A program made the translations under genes and the position numbers. This document shows, one piece after another, positions 17,801 through 29,200 of a stretch of DNA of 43,623 nt (positions are counted from its first letter, which is position 1; every line of letters starts with the position of its first letter). Source of the stretch: a virus; the IMG/VR virus record IMGVR_UViG_3300022602_000181, positions 1 to 43,623 of that record. One strand, given 5' to 3'. The notes beneath the pieces are model-generated. The model made no database searches, was not told the origin of the DNA, and saw only the letters and a list, made by a program, of their open reading frames with translations.

Positions 17801-20162
17801 TATGCAATTAGGAGCCGCTGGCTGGGATAATATCAACCCGGGAACACCATCGGCTAACTCATTAGATACGACTAGTATATACTACATTGAACCTAGAACA
17901 GTGTTTACTGATGCTCCTAACTCACAGTCTGTGGGAACAATTAGTACACCACTAGCAAACGGAGTATACTATCAACAAATCGCATACGGTAACAACTATT
18001 TCTTAGCTATCCCGTCAACAGGGCAAACAGGAGCTCAATCGTCAGACGGTGCTACTTGGACATCCTTAACTTTACCAACTAGTATTTCAAGTTGGGCAAG
18101 TATTGCATTTGGTAATTTTTATTGGATTGCTCTAGGAACAGACGCGTCTAACAAAAGTTATGGGGTATTTTCAAATTCAAACGGAGCAGGCTGGCGAACA
18201 ACTGCCATGCCGAGTAATACAACCTGGAGTAGTATCTGTTACGGTAATGGTACTTTTGTTGCTATCGCTACTGGTACTTCTAGTGCAGCATACACTACAA
18301 ATTTTGGTAGAACATGGTCAGCAAGCTCAACTGGATTGCTAGCAAGTAAGACATGGATTGGAGTATCATATGGATCTGGTAAATTCTTAGCAGCCGCAAG
18401 TGACGGTACTGGAGCATATAGTTTTGACGGTAATACTTGGTTTGCTACAACATTACCACAAAGTTCAACTAATCTTAGTGGTGTAACGATTTCTGGTGGA
18501 GGTGGCACATTTGCATTTACCACATCCACAAGTCAGTTATTAGTAGGACAAACAGTTGTTATTAGTGGAACTAATGGTGGAACTGGAGCGGTAACTAACG
18601 GCACATATTATATCATTTCAACTAATGGAAAATCTGTGTTTACACTAGGAGCAACACCTGGCGCAGGATCAGGAATATCAACTACAGCAGGATCACCTAG
18701 CGGATTGACTTTTGCTGTTGGCGCCCCGGCATATACTGCTATCTCATGGGGTAACAATAGATTTGTAGCTATTCAATCCGGAACAGGTCTTTATCCAGTA
18801 TACAGTCCTGACGGACTTACATGGTATCAATCTAAGAACTATTTGTCAGCAACTGCAATCACTTATGGTCAAGGTACATTTGTAGCAGTAAATTCTGGAA
18901 ATACTACAGCTTATAGATCACGTGGCGGACTTTATTGGGTTACTCGAACACTAAACTACGGAAGTAGAACCTGTATAGGATTTGGATATACCCCGGCTAA
19001 TATGGGAGTATTTCCAACACTTGCCGGAACAGGAGCAGTGACAGGTAACGCAACTGTTATTAAAGAAGGTATCCGAGCACAAGGTCGAGCAACTGTTACT
19101 TCAGGAATAATCACAGCAGTGAATGTATGGGAGCCTGGATCAAATTATTCAGTAGCCCCAACTATTGCCTTTATTGATTTTAATGCATCGGTAACGGCAA
19201 CAGTCACCGCACGAATATCTAATGGAGTATTGGGAAATCCAACTTTTGTAAGTAGAGGACAAGGATATAATACAACCTCTACAACAGTAACTATTACTGG
19301 TAATGGTTATTCAGACTCGTATCAAACAGGATACACATTAATTATTAATAATTTAGGAAGTTTACCAGTTGTTGGTAGTAACTTGTCAATTGCCGGTAAT
19401 AGTCAAGTGTATAAAGTAACTAGTGCTGTCGCAGTATACGGTACACAAGCGCCATTTATTGAAGCAAACGTACAAATATCTCCAACAATGTCAACAGCAT
19501 TAAGTCCATCAAACGGTACAGCGGTAAGTATACGACAACTGTATAGCCAGTGTCGATTAACTAACCATGACTTTTTATCAATCGGTGTTGGTAATAGAAT
19601 AACTTCAGGGTATCCTATTATAGATGAAACACAAGCTAAAATACAAAATCAAGCAATTGAAACTAATCAAGGACACGTATTCTATACAAGTACTGACGAA
19701 AACGGAAACTTTAATGTTGGTGGGTTATTCGGAGTACAACAGGCAACCGGAACGGTTACACTAAGTGCGACACAGTTTGGATTACAAGGATTACAAACAT
19801 TGAGTTTAGGCGGTATCGCAGTGGGCGGATCGAGTGTTATTGTTACAAGCTTCAGTACAGATCCAACATTTGTTGCCAACTCAGATGCAGTTATTCCGAC
19901 ACAACGAGCTATTAAAGCATATCTAGCAGGTCGATTAAGCCAAGGTGGAGCAAACACATATACTGGCCAATTAATAGCAGGTACGGTAGAAATAGGTGGA
20001 GCAATTTATATTAAATCATCAATACCTAATGGAACACCAAACTCAGTAGTTAAGATGAAAAATAAAGTTATGATTGCTGGAAAAATCGGAGTAGGCAATG
20101 GAGCAGTTGACGGCAACATGGCAGCATTAGATATGTTTATGAGAAGCGCAAATCACCGCTAA
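11802..20162 (+). CDS. Giant modular adhesin/tail fibre protein (2786 aa)
   Basis: Residues about 13-450 hold seven repeats of the type W-x5-Y-x2-GD-x-V-x4-x-Y-x-C-x3-HTS (for example KAYYCLTNHTSG), resembling chitin/carbohydrate-binding CBM5/12 repeats. At about 528 a beta-helix-like part begins (YYVDTYSGVDSP, then PFKTIKYACN), with RDAGYIIDAVIYDMQRGGN near 611 and a pectate-lyase-like coil (GTYNESLPITVPENVSIVGD) near 750. The conserved block DGGRIRSTNGNSSYGTFGVV lies near 1085. Residues 1160-1445 are a lectin-like region with a second module nested inside it. 1577-2016 are repeated 'YYI' beta modules. 2053-2400 are propeller-like repeats (YGNGTFVAIA, then S-x-DG-x-TW). The C-terminus has the fibre motif FSTDPTFVANSDAVIPTQRA. 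Likely host-binding. No catalytic site is evident. Confidence 0.75.
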   Translation: MAAEFKIGRLRYNWAGVWTPGATYARDDVVVNDGKAWVCLVYGVASTSFYTDLYATFPVWTQMTDGKTWTGTWMPAIVYGLGDIVIFGGKAYYCLTNHTSGSLFETDAGKWNEYTEFANWHPAWASNKEYGVNDVVRWGGIVYKCTSNHVSAASYSLGLEANQSSWTVFYSGIDYRGAWQANHRYKLNDLVKVDGDIYRCTTYNTDATFTPANWTMWLPGQMFDLVWSTSTTYQIGDAVVYGGDAYVSKTANNLNNNPATDSTDWGLFNVGYSIQGNWNPGNSYAVGSVVRRNGILYEAVANSTGQDPSGYSVSLTYTSSGSSGTTLVVSNTANITPGMILSGVGFTLGQTVSSVTNGTTLVLDKAPDSTLTNGQAITFNGPNLLYWNLLTPGKNWTSRWVSNAAYALGDVVIWQNGTYVCIKNHTSTYTSPTSNNRPDYDTTSTNWVLLIAHNRNNALTTYGDLETFTTGPGYSTIPIGTQSYNLRVGVQTNVVTTSTNNLGVITLTTTTTSLTVPNWQQINVIPAVYYVDTYSGVDSPTYGITWDRPFKTIKYACNFIGQGLYFTNASALLQANKGWMITEMYQWMLYQCTNNISPFSTTSLFDPFYTQRDAGYIIDAVIYDMQRGGNSQTVAATLRFFFYGSQTQIINSQTESVIAYIAASLNYLLSLMFNVIQQNAPAASYQQLNGISPGNTVAQYVNPALITETGTSGEISSLMTIIITALTNQNTYSVPSSNSGTTAILNIKTGTYNESLPITVPENVSIVGDELRSTTVQPATSITINCTQTIGATNVIVVSNASQLTDGMPLQFISPFINNASTTFGNVVSGQTYYVIGSSISGNTLRLNDGPTFNFVGTTVLGSNIISNVSKISNLVVGMSVTGSGIPTNSYVYSFSQAISSIATVTLCTGYPLASGYTFVAANALSSGILQTFTASGNLVNVIDGSGSMLVYAGDCLMNMWLLRNGTTMRNLSNFGLKGTLTQTNVYNTARPTGGAYTCFDPGTGPDDTSVWIARRSPYIQNVTNFGDACAGMKVDGYLHNGGTKSMVTNDYTQVLNDGVGVWIRGPGAIAECVSVFSYYNYIGHFAEDGGRIRSTNGNSSYGTFGVVSEGFDPTEVPIQGTIFNQSLQVQAQVQNAFGTSDQLLKLNYSNAGTAYYSPATNMLQYSNLFTAGVWTNDGNVSFIKNEVAPTGFTEGWLLTGSSSSAGTGYIQQTVNINTSGYSYSNISGITQGGAPGNGATFDIVVTSTAYTISVHAGSAGSQYQVGNTIVVKGSQLGGIDGVNDLTVSVASLAGTGILTLNTPTGTVPVGSAQAYTLSIYVYPGTSSTVDLQAIFSGATTTTSGISYNVAKNVATPYSGQNLSNGTNGGQTPVYYGAQKTLVPGWYRIWLSVSDIIGTNTALTFKLFTQGANSPTASTYSIFYGSQLELSGSSPPPDFYLETTTGMFTAYANYETNGAGAGAILSGDEVRSGAVFNARVTTDSNGYTGGSNYATSSNTAQGGTTSSIQLAQADPGLYNYVGQRVFINGGTGAGQYGYIAYYNGSASTDSNGVASKTALVLQEEFDSLSITQTSYNVTPANNFFTLASGTDISRMYVNQPVMFTPTYYTSTVNTTSIGTINAISTIGGVTNTITVDNISPLALNMPIVFSGSGFNVTPGYQYYIVFIDYANSLIQISATLYGDVIELSNVLSGSSMTITYPNYSGYLAANTANMIPNIAIQFTGYALGGLTLGTTYYIQDIIDSNNFTISSLLINLTATSTTGGGTNAVSAPTSSLVPLNPVVFGGTIFDSAITSGQKYYINTIVDANNFTIATGITRTIATQTFFSSNLITLNTVTNFVVGNPIIFSGIPSGQTFGGLSPETVYYIQTINAVTKQITVSATISGGVPGSAYALVNDGGLLGGIAFARTCPSDQIVSLGGGSPAGGTSMTITSTATKLVVTNSVGVANTMNSTFSTTIFGGVNSYTVYYITGITPGTNPTFSVATSLGGTPIFLTNGLGTMQLGAAGWDNINPGTPSANSLDTTSIYYIEPRTVFTDAPNSQSVGTISTPLANGVYYQQIAYGNNYFLAIPSTGQTGAQSSDGATWTSLTLPTSISSWASIAFGNFYWIALGTDASNKSYGVFSNSNGAGWRTTAMPSNTTWSSICYGNGTFVAIATGTSSAAYTTNFGRTWSASSTGLLASKTWIGVSYGSGKFLAAASDGTGAYSFDGNTWFATTLPQSSTNLSGVTISGGGGTFAFTTSTSQLLVGQTVVISGTNGGTGAVTNGTYYIISTNGKSVFTLGATPGAGSGISTTAGSPSGLTFAVGAPAYTAISWGNNRFVAIQSGTGLYPVYSPDGLTWYQSKNYLSATAITYGQGTFVAVNSGNTTAYRSRGGLYWVTRTLNYGSRTCIGFGYTPANMGVFPTLAGTGAVTGNATVIKEGIRAQGRATVTSGIITAVNVWEPGSNYSVAPTIAFIDFNASVTATVTARISNGVLGNPTFVSRGQGYNTTSTTVTITGNGYSDSYQTGYTLIINNLGSLPVVGSNLSIAGNSQVYKVTSAVAVYGTQAPFIEANVQISPTMSTALSPSNGTAVSIRQLYSQCRLTNHDFLSIGVGNRITSGYPIIDETQAKIQNQAIETNQGHVFYTSTDENGNFNVGGLFGVQQATGTVTLSATQFGLQGLQTLSLGGIAVGGSSVIVTSFSTDPTFVANSDAVIPTQRAIKAYLAGRLSQGGANTYTGQLIAGTVEIGGAIYIKSSIPNGTPNSVVKMKNKVMIAGKIGVGNGAVDGNMAALDMFMRSANHR

Positions 20163-20187
20163 TCTTAAACCGAAGAAAACACGTAAA

Positions 20188-20196
20188 GATAAATAC
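20188..20196 (+). promoter_or_regulatory. Late-promoter-like element GATAAATAC
   Basis: TAAATA at 20190-20195 lies in the 53-nt gap between the two giant genes, 20 nt before the ATG at 20216. Transcription from about 20202 would just include the ribosome site AGAGGA (20201-20206). Confidence 0.5.
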
Positions 20197-20215
20197 TATC
20201 AGAGGATGATATAAA

Positions 20216-23200
20216 ATGGCAGAATTTAAATTAGGTAGAATTAAGTTTGTTTATCAAGGTGCTTGGGCTCAAAATACAGCCTATGTAGTTGATGACGTTG
20301 TTACTAACAGCGGAAAAACTTATATTTGTGTGGTAAGTCACACTTCCACTAATACAACTGGCGGCTTTGCTACTGATATAGCAGGCGGAGCGGGCGTAAC
20401 AAAATGGAATTTGATCGCTGACGGAAATAAATGGCGCAATTCATGGGCAGGTACTACCTATTATAATGTAGGCGACATGATCCTATGGGGTGCTGTTGTT
20501 TATGTATGTAATACTGCCCACACATCACAAACATATCTAGAAGATGATTCTAGCAAGTGGGATACATTTGCCGCTAGTTTTAATTGGCTAGGTGCTTGGA
20601 CAACTAGTACACGTTATAAACTTCGTGATTTAGTTAACTACGGCGGCGTTACCTATGTTTGCAATGCCGCACATACATCTGCCTCAACTGCGGCATCCGG
20701 ATTAGAAAACGATATCGGAAATTGGGATACATTTAATCAAGGCATTAATTACCTTGGAGCATGGAGCGGAAGCTCAGTACGTTATAAACTAAATGATGTT
20801 GTTAAGTATGGTGCAGATCTCTGGATTTGTACATTAGCACATACATCATCTGGTACTGTAATAAGTAGTAACTTTTCAATTTTTGTTAACGGATTCCAAT
20901 TCCAAAATTCATATAATCCATCAACAGCATATATCATTGGTGATGTTGTAACCTATGGTGGTTATACATACACTTGTATACAAGCAGGAACAGGCCAAAC
21001 ACCTAGTACTGCAACATCATATTGGAAAGTATTTACATCTGGACTAGTTTATTCTGGAGCATGGGTAACCAGTACTTCATATAAGATTGGACAAATTGTA
21101 ACATTAGGCGGATATAGCTATGTTGCTACAGCTGATAACTCAGCATCACAACCCCCAAGTGCAAACTGGAGCCAATTAAATTCCGGTATTCGCTGGAATG
21201 CCGCTCCTACAACATCATATACAAACGTTGCCAGTTCCAATGTATCGGCTACTGGTTCAGGTAGTCCTAAATTTGATGTTACACTTACTGGAACAGCATA
21301 CTCTGCAGTTATCCATACTGGTTCAGCAGGCACTGGGTACACTGTCGGCGACACATTAAAGATTTTAGGCACAGCATTGGGCGGTGTCAGTCCAGCTAAC
21401 GATTTAGTTGTTAAAGTAGCAACTATTTCTGGTGGTAGCGGCACTGGTCCTATCGCAACTGTTTCAGTTTATTCTGGTTACGCAGTTACATGGCAAACTG
21501 GAATGACTTATGTAGCAGGTGATGCTGTTTATTACGGTAATAGTAGTTTTATTTGTATTAGTGCGCATGTTGGATCTTCAGGTGTTAACGATCCTATTAC
21601 TGATTCGTCTGGTACATATTGGAACGTATTAGCTAGCGGAGCAGACAGCGGAGTGCTAACAACAACTGGCGATATTGTTTATTATGGTACTAATGGCGCA
21701 ACACGATTGCCTATTGGTACAGACGGCCAAGTATTACGTGTAAACAATAATATTCCAGCATGGTCATATTACGGTCAATTGCAAAACATTGTTTATGTTT
21801 CGCCAAACGGAACTGATAGTATTGGAAACAGTCAAGGATTAACTATAGATAAACCATGGGCAAGTGTATTATTTGCATGTAAACAAATTGAAGATGGATA
21901 TTTAAACACCAACGCTGGTTTGTTATTAAAAATCAATAAACAGTTTATGATGAAGGAAGTTAATAACTATATTTTATACAAATATACCTACGCAACTTCT
22001 GCAGCAAGTACTACAGCATTTACTACAACCAGTACTGCCGGCATGTATCAAGGCATGCCAGTAACATTTACCAATACAAATGGTGGCGTAACAGTTGGTA
22101 CTGTTTACTATATTGCGGCTTTTACAGGTACTACATTTAGATTAGCAACTACTTATGCGTATGCCACAGCAGGTACACCGTCATTTATAACTCTAACAGC
22201 TACTTCAAGTAGTAATTCAGCAATATTTTCTTATACACAAAGCAAAGCAGAACGCGATACCGGTACACTTGTTGATGGAGTTATATTTGACTTAACACAC
22301 GGCGGCAATTTATATTCTGTAACTGCCGCACAAACATTCTTCCAAACAATTACAAGTTACATTTCAAATAACGCAACATATGAAATGCCAGTATGGATTG
22401 ACAGTTTAAATTATTTAAGTTCACTATTTGGTGTAGTTTTAACAAATACTGCTCCAACATCTAACTATCAATCATTAAATGGCATTAGCGTTGGAAATCG
22501 TGCGATACAAAACATAACTGGTGTTGCTACGACAGCAGTTGAGTCTGGTACAGTAACAGCAAGCCAGGGATTGTTGAACATTATTATTAGTGCTCTTTCA
22601 GCAGGAACATATGCCGGTATTCCTCAACTATCACGACCACATACATCGATCTATCTAAAGACAGGTACTTATAATGAATATGGTCCTATCGTAGTTCCAC
22701 AAGACACTGCGATCATCGGCGATGAGCTACGTTCAACTATTGTTCAAGTCGCTAGCGCACAACCATACCTAGGTAATGATAAACCAAAAACAGTTTCATC
22801 ACTAAAACGTATTCAATCGTTATTGCCTAATTTAGTAGCAAATACTACAATAACACCGACCACTACAGGAACTATATTCCCTAACACTCAAACTCAGGTA
22901 ACAAATTTACCTGCTGGAGATACTGGAAATACATCAGCAGTTACTCTTGTTGTAACTAATACTCGAATTATTCAAGATATGTTTGCCGGCGGTGTCTTTA
23001 TCACAGGCACAACTAATGCTAATTACCCAATTGGAAATATCTTCGCTCCGGCAATTAGTATGCCTACTGTGACCGGTTATAATACTACTTACTTAACTGG
23101 CTATGGTGACGGGGTAAGTCTAATTCAAAATAACTATCAATTTATTAGAGATGAAATTGTTGCCTTCTTATCAGCTGATGGTGCCTTAACTGGATCAGCA

Positions 23201-26200
23201 GCCTGGTCAAGTTACAGCGCGGCATATCAGGCAGAAACATTACGCGATCTAGGTAATATCCTTGATTCAATTTGTTATGACATGACCTACGGGTGTAATA
23301 ATCAATCGTTAATCATAGGTAGTTCATTCTATAGTTTAAATAGTCCACAATTAGTCAGCCCATATTTGATCGGAGTGACTGAATCATTAAATCGCTTATC
23401 GACGATCCTTGGACAAATTGTTCAGAAAATAGCAGTTACTAAGACAACGACTGGTTCATATCCAAATACCACAACACAAAATACAACAGGTACTGCTGGT
23501 TCAAACGCTGCCAACGTGGCTGCATTTGCTCAAGCTCGCGTTGCTGATATTGTATATTGGATTAATAACGGTATTCCTGATCCAACGGTAGCAACATTTA
23601 CAGGTTCTATCAGCTCAACAACATTAACTGTAAGTTCAGTAACAGGTACGATCAAAATCGGCCAAATTGTTACAGGTGGTACAGTTGCCGCTGGTACTTA
23701 TATCACAGCAGGTTCTGGCACAAGCTGGACCGTCAGTGTAAGTCAGACAGCAACAGCTACTGGATCTACTATGGCAATTACTCCTATAGTTTCAGGAGCA
23801 TCTGCTCTAGCAACAGCCGCTAATCTAGCATCATTCAATGCTGTACAGGCTCGACTATCAGAAATTGCTAACGATGCGACTGGATGGGTAACACGGTTCT
23901 ATCAAAACGAAAGTCCAAACTTAGTCTTAACAACTCGAGATGCAGGCTATGTTGCTAACGCATTAAGTTACGATGTACTGTTTGGTGGTAATTTCTATAG
24001 TATACAGACAGGTCGTTCATACAACAGACTAGTAACATCTGATGCTAATTTACAAGCAAACCTTGCTGATTCAACTTATGGTTCAATTGGATTTATCGGC
24101 GAACGAGTTAAGCTACTAGCTGCAAATGGTGCGGTAGCACAAGTATCAGCAGTCATTGACGAAATGATCGATCAAATTTACGGTCAACCTACTAACAATG
24201 CTGTATTTAATGCGTCTATTAACGGTACACAATTAACAGTTAACAGTATCAGTAGCGGTAGTTTAATTTCTGGCATGACATTAACTGGAACAGGGATTGC
24301 TAGCGGAACTGCGCTAGTATCTGGGGCTACAATTAGTATTACAAGTCCAGCTATTACTAGTATAACCGGTGTATTTTCTTGTGCAGCACTGACAACACCA
24401 TTGGTAGTAGGACAACAAGTTACAATTACTGGCACATTCTCAGCAGGTAGTATCAGCGGATATACTTCTGGTACGATTTATTATATCATTGGAAGCCCTA
24501 CAACTACAGCATTCCAATTATCAGCAACGCAAGGTGGCACTGCGGTAACAAGTACAACTAGTGGTGGCACAATCACAGGTCTTACAATTACCGCAAGTCC
24601 AACAACTTGGTTAACAAATTATAGTCAATCTGTTAGTTCGACAACTACTTCAGTTGTTAACGTAGTAGCAGGTACAAACTACGTTACAATGGGTACAACT
24701 GTTGGTATGGTTCCTGGACTACCGGTTACAATTAGTGGCACATCAATTAGTAACTTGTCAGCAGGTACATACTATATTAAACAAGTTTTAAATACTGCCC
24801 AAGTATCACTAAGTCAAACATATAATGGCTCAGTATTTGCAATTACAGCAAGTAACACACTGTCTGGTGTTGTTATTACCGGAACAGGCGGAACATTTAC
24901 ATGTACAGCAACTAGTTCAACACTAGTAGTTGGCCAACCGGTAACAATTAGTGGTTCATTTAGCGGATCAGGAAGTATTGCTGGATACACAACTCCGTCA
25001 GTATACTACATTATTGCGACCAACGGTTCAACATCATTCACATTAAGTGCGGCCATTGGCGGCTCAGCAATCGTTACAACAGCAGGAACACCAAGCGGAT
25101 TAACATATGTTGTTGGGTCTATAGGTTCAATGACTGCGGTAGTTAACGGGATCTATGGCGGTTTATCAACAACTACAACAGTTACTGGGTCAAGCACAGC
25201 TATCCCAGTGACAGGTGTGACAACAAGTACAAACTTAATTACAGTAGCAAGTAATGCCGGAATGTATGTAAACATGCCAATACAGTTTACAGGTTTACCA
25301 GCACCAATTACAGCAACAGCAACAGCGATTTCCAGCAACGCAATTACACTATCAAGTGTAACAGGTGTTGTAGTTGGACAAAAAGTTTACTTCACAGGCT
25401 ATTGCCCACAAGCTAGTGGTACAGCGTCTAGTATCGTAGCTAACACAATTTATTATGTTCAATCGATTGTAAGTAGTACAATTACTATTGCCGCTACATT
25501 TGGTGGTTCATCAATTACATTAACTAATGCTACTGGATTAAGTTTAACAGCAACATTTAATACATCTGGTGGTTTATGGAATGGTAATCAATATTGGATC
25601 AACACAGTGACTGCCGGTACATATCCTAATGCCGGTACAACAATTACTGTTACAAACAGCTACAAGAGTGGCACAGCCTATGTAATTACTAATACATTAA
25701 CTGGTTTAACTGCTAGTTGTACAGCAGGAGTCGCAACTAGCCAAGGTATTGCTGATCGCAGAACCAACGGAACTATTGCTCCTTGGGGTAATACAACCAC
25801 TGCTTACTATTCAGCAAGTGGTTATAACAACACACTAACAACAGTTAATGGTGCCGAAATTATCCGTGCTAATAAGACATTCTTAGCAAACGAAGCAGTA
25901 GCCTATACTCTTTCTCAATTTTCAGGAACAGTAACTAGTACAGCATCTAATGGTACAAACATATTTACATGTAGCGGAGCACACAATTTAACAGTTGGGG
26001 ACCCAGTTATATTTACAGGAACAAGTTTTGATCTTGGTATTAATATCGGTACTACAGGTCAATCGGCAATTTACTGGGTATTGACAACACCAACTACATC
26101 AACATTCACAGTATCAACTGTACAACCTGGCACAGGAACTCAAACTACACAAGCAACAACCGGCGGCACAGGCTCAATGACCGTAAGTTATTATATTATT

Positions 26201-29200
26201 ACTAGCAAAGCTACTCGCGATGCCGGATACCATATTGATGGGTTAGTTTATGATTTAGCAATCACTGGAAATTATAAATCTACAAGGTCAGTACAGTTAT
26301 ATCTATCATCACAGACTGGCTCAACAACTAATGACTTATTCCGTCTACGCAACGGCACTGGCCTTCGTAATATGACTCTAAACGGTATAACAGGAGCACT
26401 AGGACTACCAAATCAATATGGTACACGTCGCCCAACAGCTGGATCTTATACTACATTAGATGCAGGATTTGGTCCAACCGATTCGAGTGTTTGGATTTTT
26501 AATCGTTCACCGTATGTACAAAATATTACAAACTTTGGTAGCGGATGTGTTGGCTTCAAGATTGACGGCGCATTACACAATGGCGGTAATAAATCAATGG
26601 TGTGTAACGACTACACCCAAGTTCTAAGTGATGGTATCGGTGTATGGTGTACTGGTCATAGCTCGTTAACAGAATTAGTATCAGTATTCTGTTACTACGG
26701 TTATGCAGGTTACCTAGCAGAATTTGGTGGACGTATCCGTGCTACTAACGGTAACAGTTCATACGGTACATATGGTGTTATTGCTGAAGGTATTGATAGT
26801 TACGAAACCCCAGTATATGCTAGATTAAATAACCGCTATAATCCAGCATATGTAACAAACGTGTTAACTGATGCAGTTAATCAAATATATCGTATTGAAT
26901 ATGAAAATGCTGGTAGCGCATATACCAATGCTATTCCAACAATCAATGGCGCAGGTTATAATGCTGTAGCAGTTCAAGATGAATTCCGTGATTCGGCAGT
27001 ATTTGAAACACGCTTAGTTGATTTAAATAATGGTCAGGGTGTTGGCGGAAGTAACTACTTAACAGCAAGTAATACCGCACAACCAGCTCTTCCTGGAGCT
27101 CCGACGGTTGGTTATATTACCATTGCCAACTCAGATACACAGCTAAGTTCAGCATACGTAGGCATGCGTATTCAATTAACTGCTGGTACAGGCGTTGGAC
27201 AATATGCCAACATATTATCTTATACCAGCAGTTCAAAGATTGCGGTAATTTATCGTCCAAAATTTACACCGTTAACAATTACTGTTAGTTCATCATCATT
27301 GTTTACTGTAGCAAGTACATCAACAATGTATGTTGGACAACCTGTCGTTCTTGGAGCGGCAATCGGAGTAGGTGGTGGCACAATAGTTCCGGCTGCTACA
27401 GTTTATTATGTAAGCTCAACTAGTTTCAGTAGTACACAATTTGCTATTTCTGATACAGCCGCACATGCTACAGCTGGAACAAATAACGTTACACTAGGTG
27501 TAACTAGTGCAACGCCAGCAGTTATGACAGGATGTACGATTGTTGGAACAACACTAACTGTTGGTACATTATCATCTGGTACAATTTATGTTGGTATGCT
27601 ATTAACTGGCGGCGCTATTGCTGCCAACACATATATTGTATCTGGAAGCGGTATAACTTGGACAGTAAGTGTAAGTCAGAACTTAGCAAGTACTTCATTA
27701 ACTGGTACAATCAGTGTACCGGTGTACGAAGCAGGTTGGGATCATGCTATCGCAGGAGCAACTACACAAAGTGCTACAGACGCAACAACATCTTATATCA
27801 TTGAACCAGCAATCGCATACACTAGTCCAGGGTTTAGTTCAACGGGTTATACAAACCTAAGTACTGCAACTACATGGAAAGGTTTGGCCTATGGTCAAGG
27901 TACATTTATTGCCACATCAAGCGCAACTGGTGTTGCTACAACTAACTATAGTACCAACGGTTCAACTTGGACTGCTGGCGGAAACTTACCAACTGATGCT
28001 AGCTCATCATGGGGAAGTGTTGTATATGGTGGTGGCCAGGGTGCTACAGCTACAGCAGTAGTCGGCGGCCTAAGTGGATCTGGCGCAGTATTGACAGCTG
28101 TATTAGGTTCTGGCATTACTGCTGGTCAGATTGTAAGTATCACAGTAGTCAATGGTGGATATAATTATAGCACACCTCCGACTATTGTTATTACAGATAG
28201 TACAGGTACAGGAGCGACAGCAACTTGTGAAATTTTAAACGGCTCAATTACTGTAGTTAATATGTCAATTACTGGTAGCTTATATGTTTCTCCAACGGTT
28301 ACGGTAGTAACAAGCCAATTAAGCAGTATCACTGCAAATACTTGGGGCTATGGATATCAATCAGCTCCAACTGTTACAATTGCCGCTCCTTTTACAACTA
28401 ACACAAGTGGGTGGACAAGTAGTGGTACTGCAACTAGCGGAAATTATTACTACTATGTTGATAGTACAGTTAACCCAAGTATGACCAACTACTACCTAGC
28501 AACTAGTGGTGGCACATTTGGAACGACCGGACCAATGTTTGTATCGACTATATCTCCAAGTACTACTACAACAAAAGCAAGCACTGGTACAAACGGAACA
28601 GTATCATTAACATACGTTGGTACGCTCGCTACTGCTATAGGTAATACAAATACTAATAGCGCAGGCTATGGTGTGACTAGTTACTCATTAATTCAACCTG
28701 GTTTTGGTTATACATCAAATCCAAGCATTACGATTGCAGATCCTAATGCAGCATTTGTAGCAATTTCAACTGCTACTAACAGTGCAGCATATAGTAAAAA
28801 TCAAGGCGCTTCATGGTCAGCTACTAGCGGAAATACTGGACAAACTACATTAACGTCAATCGCATATGGGCCAGTAGGCACGGGCGGTACATATGTTGCC
28901 GTAGGGGGCAGTGGTTCAGCAGCCGCAGTATCATTGGTAGGCAATCCAGCGTCAGTAGCATGGACAAACCAATCAAGTAATATCACTGCCAACAGTTCAG
29001 GTTATAAAGCTATTGCCTACGGTAATGGTACATTTGTAGCAATTGGCGGAACAGTAAGTTCATACTGTACAAGTAATCCAGCTGTGTGGACTAGCGCAGG
29101 TTCATTGGCTAGCAAAACTTGGGTAGGTCTTGCCTACGGTAATGGAAGATTTGTTGCCCTAGCAAGCGATGGTACTGTACAGTATAACTTCATGACATGG

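Noticed and set aside
17960-18990. Sialidase activity for the propeller-like repeats
   Set aside because: The S-x-DG-x-TW pattern is only a structural repeat; no sialidase catalytic residues or Arg triad can be seen.
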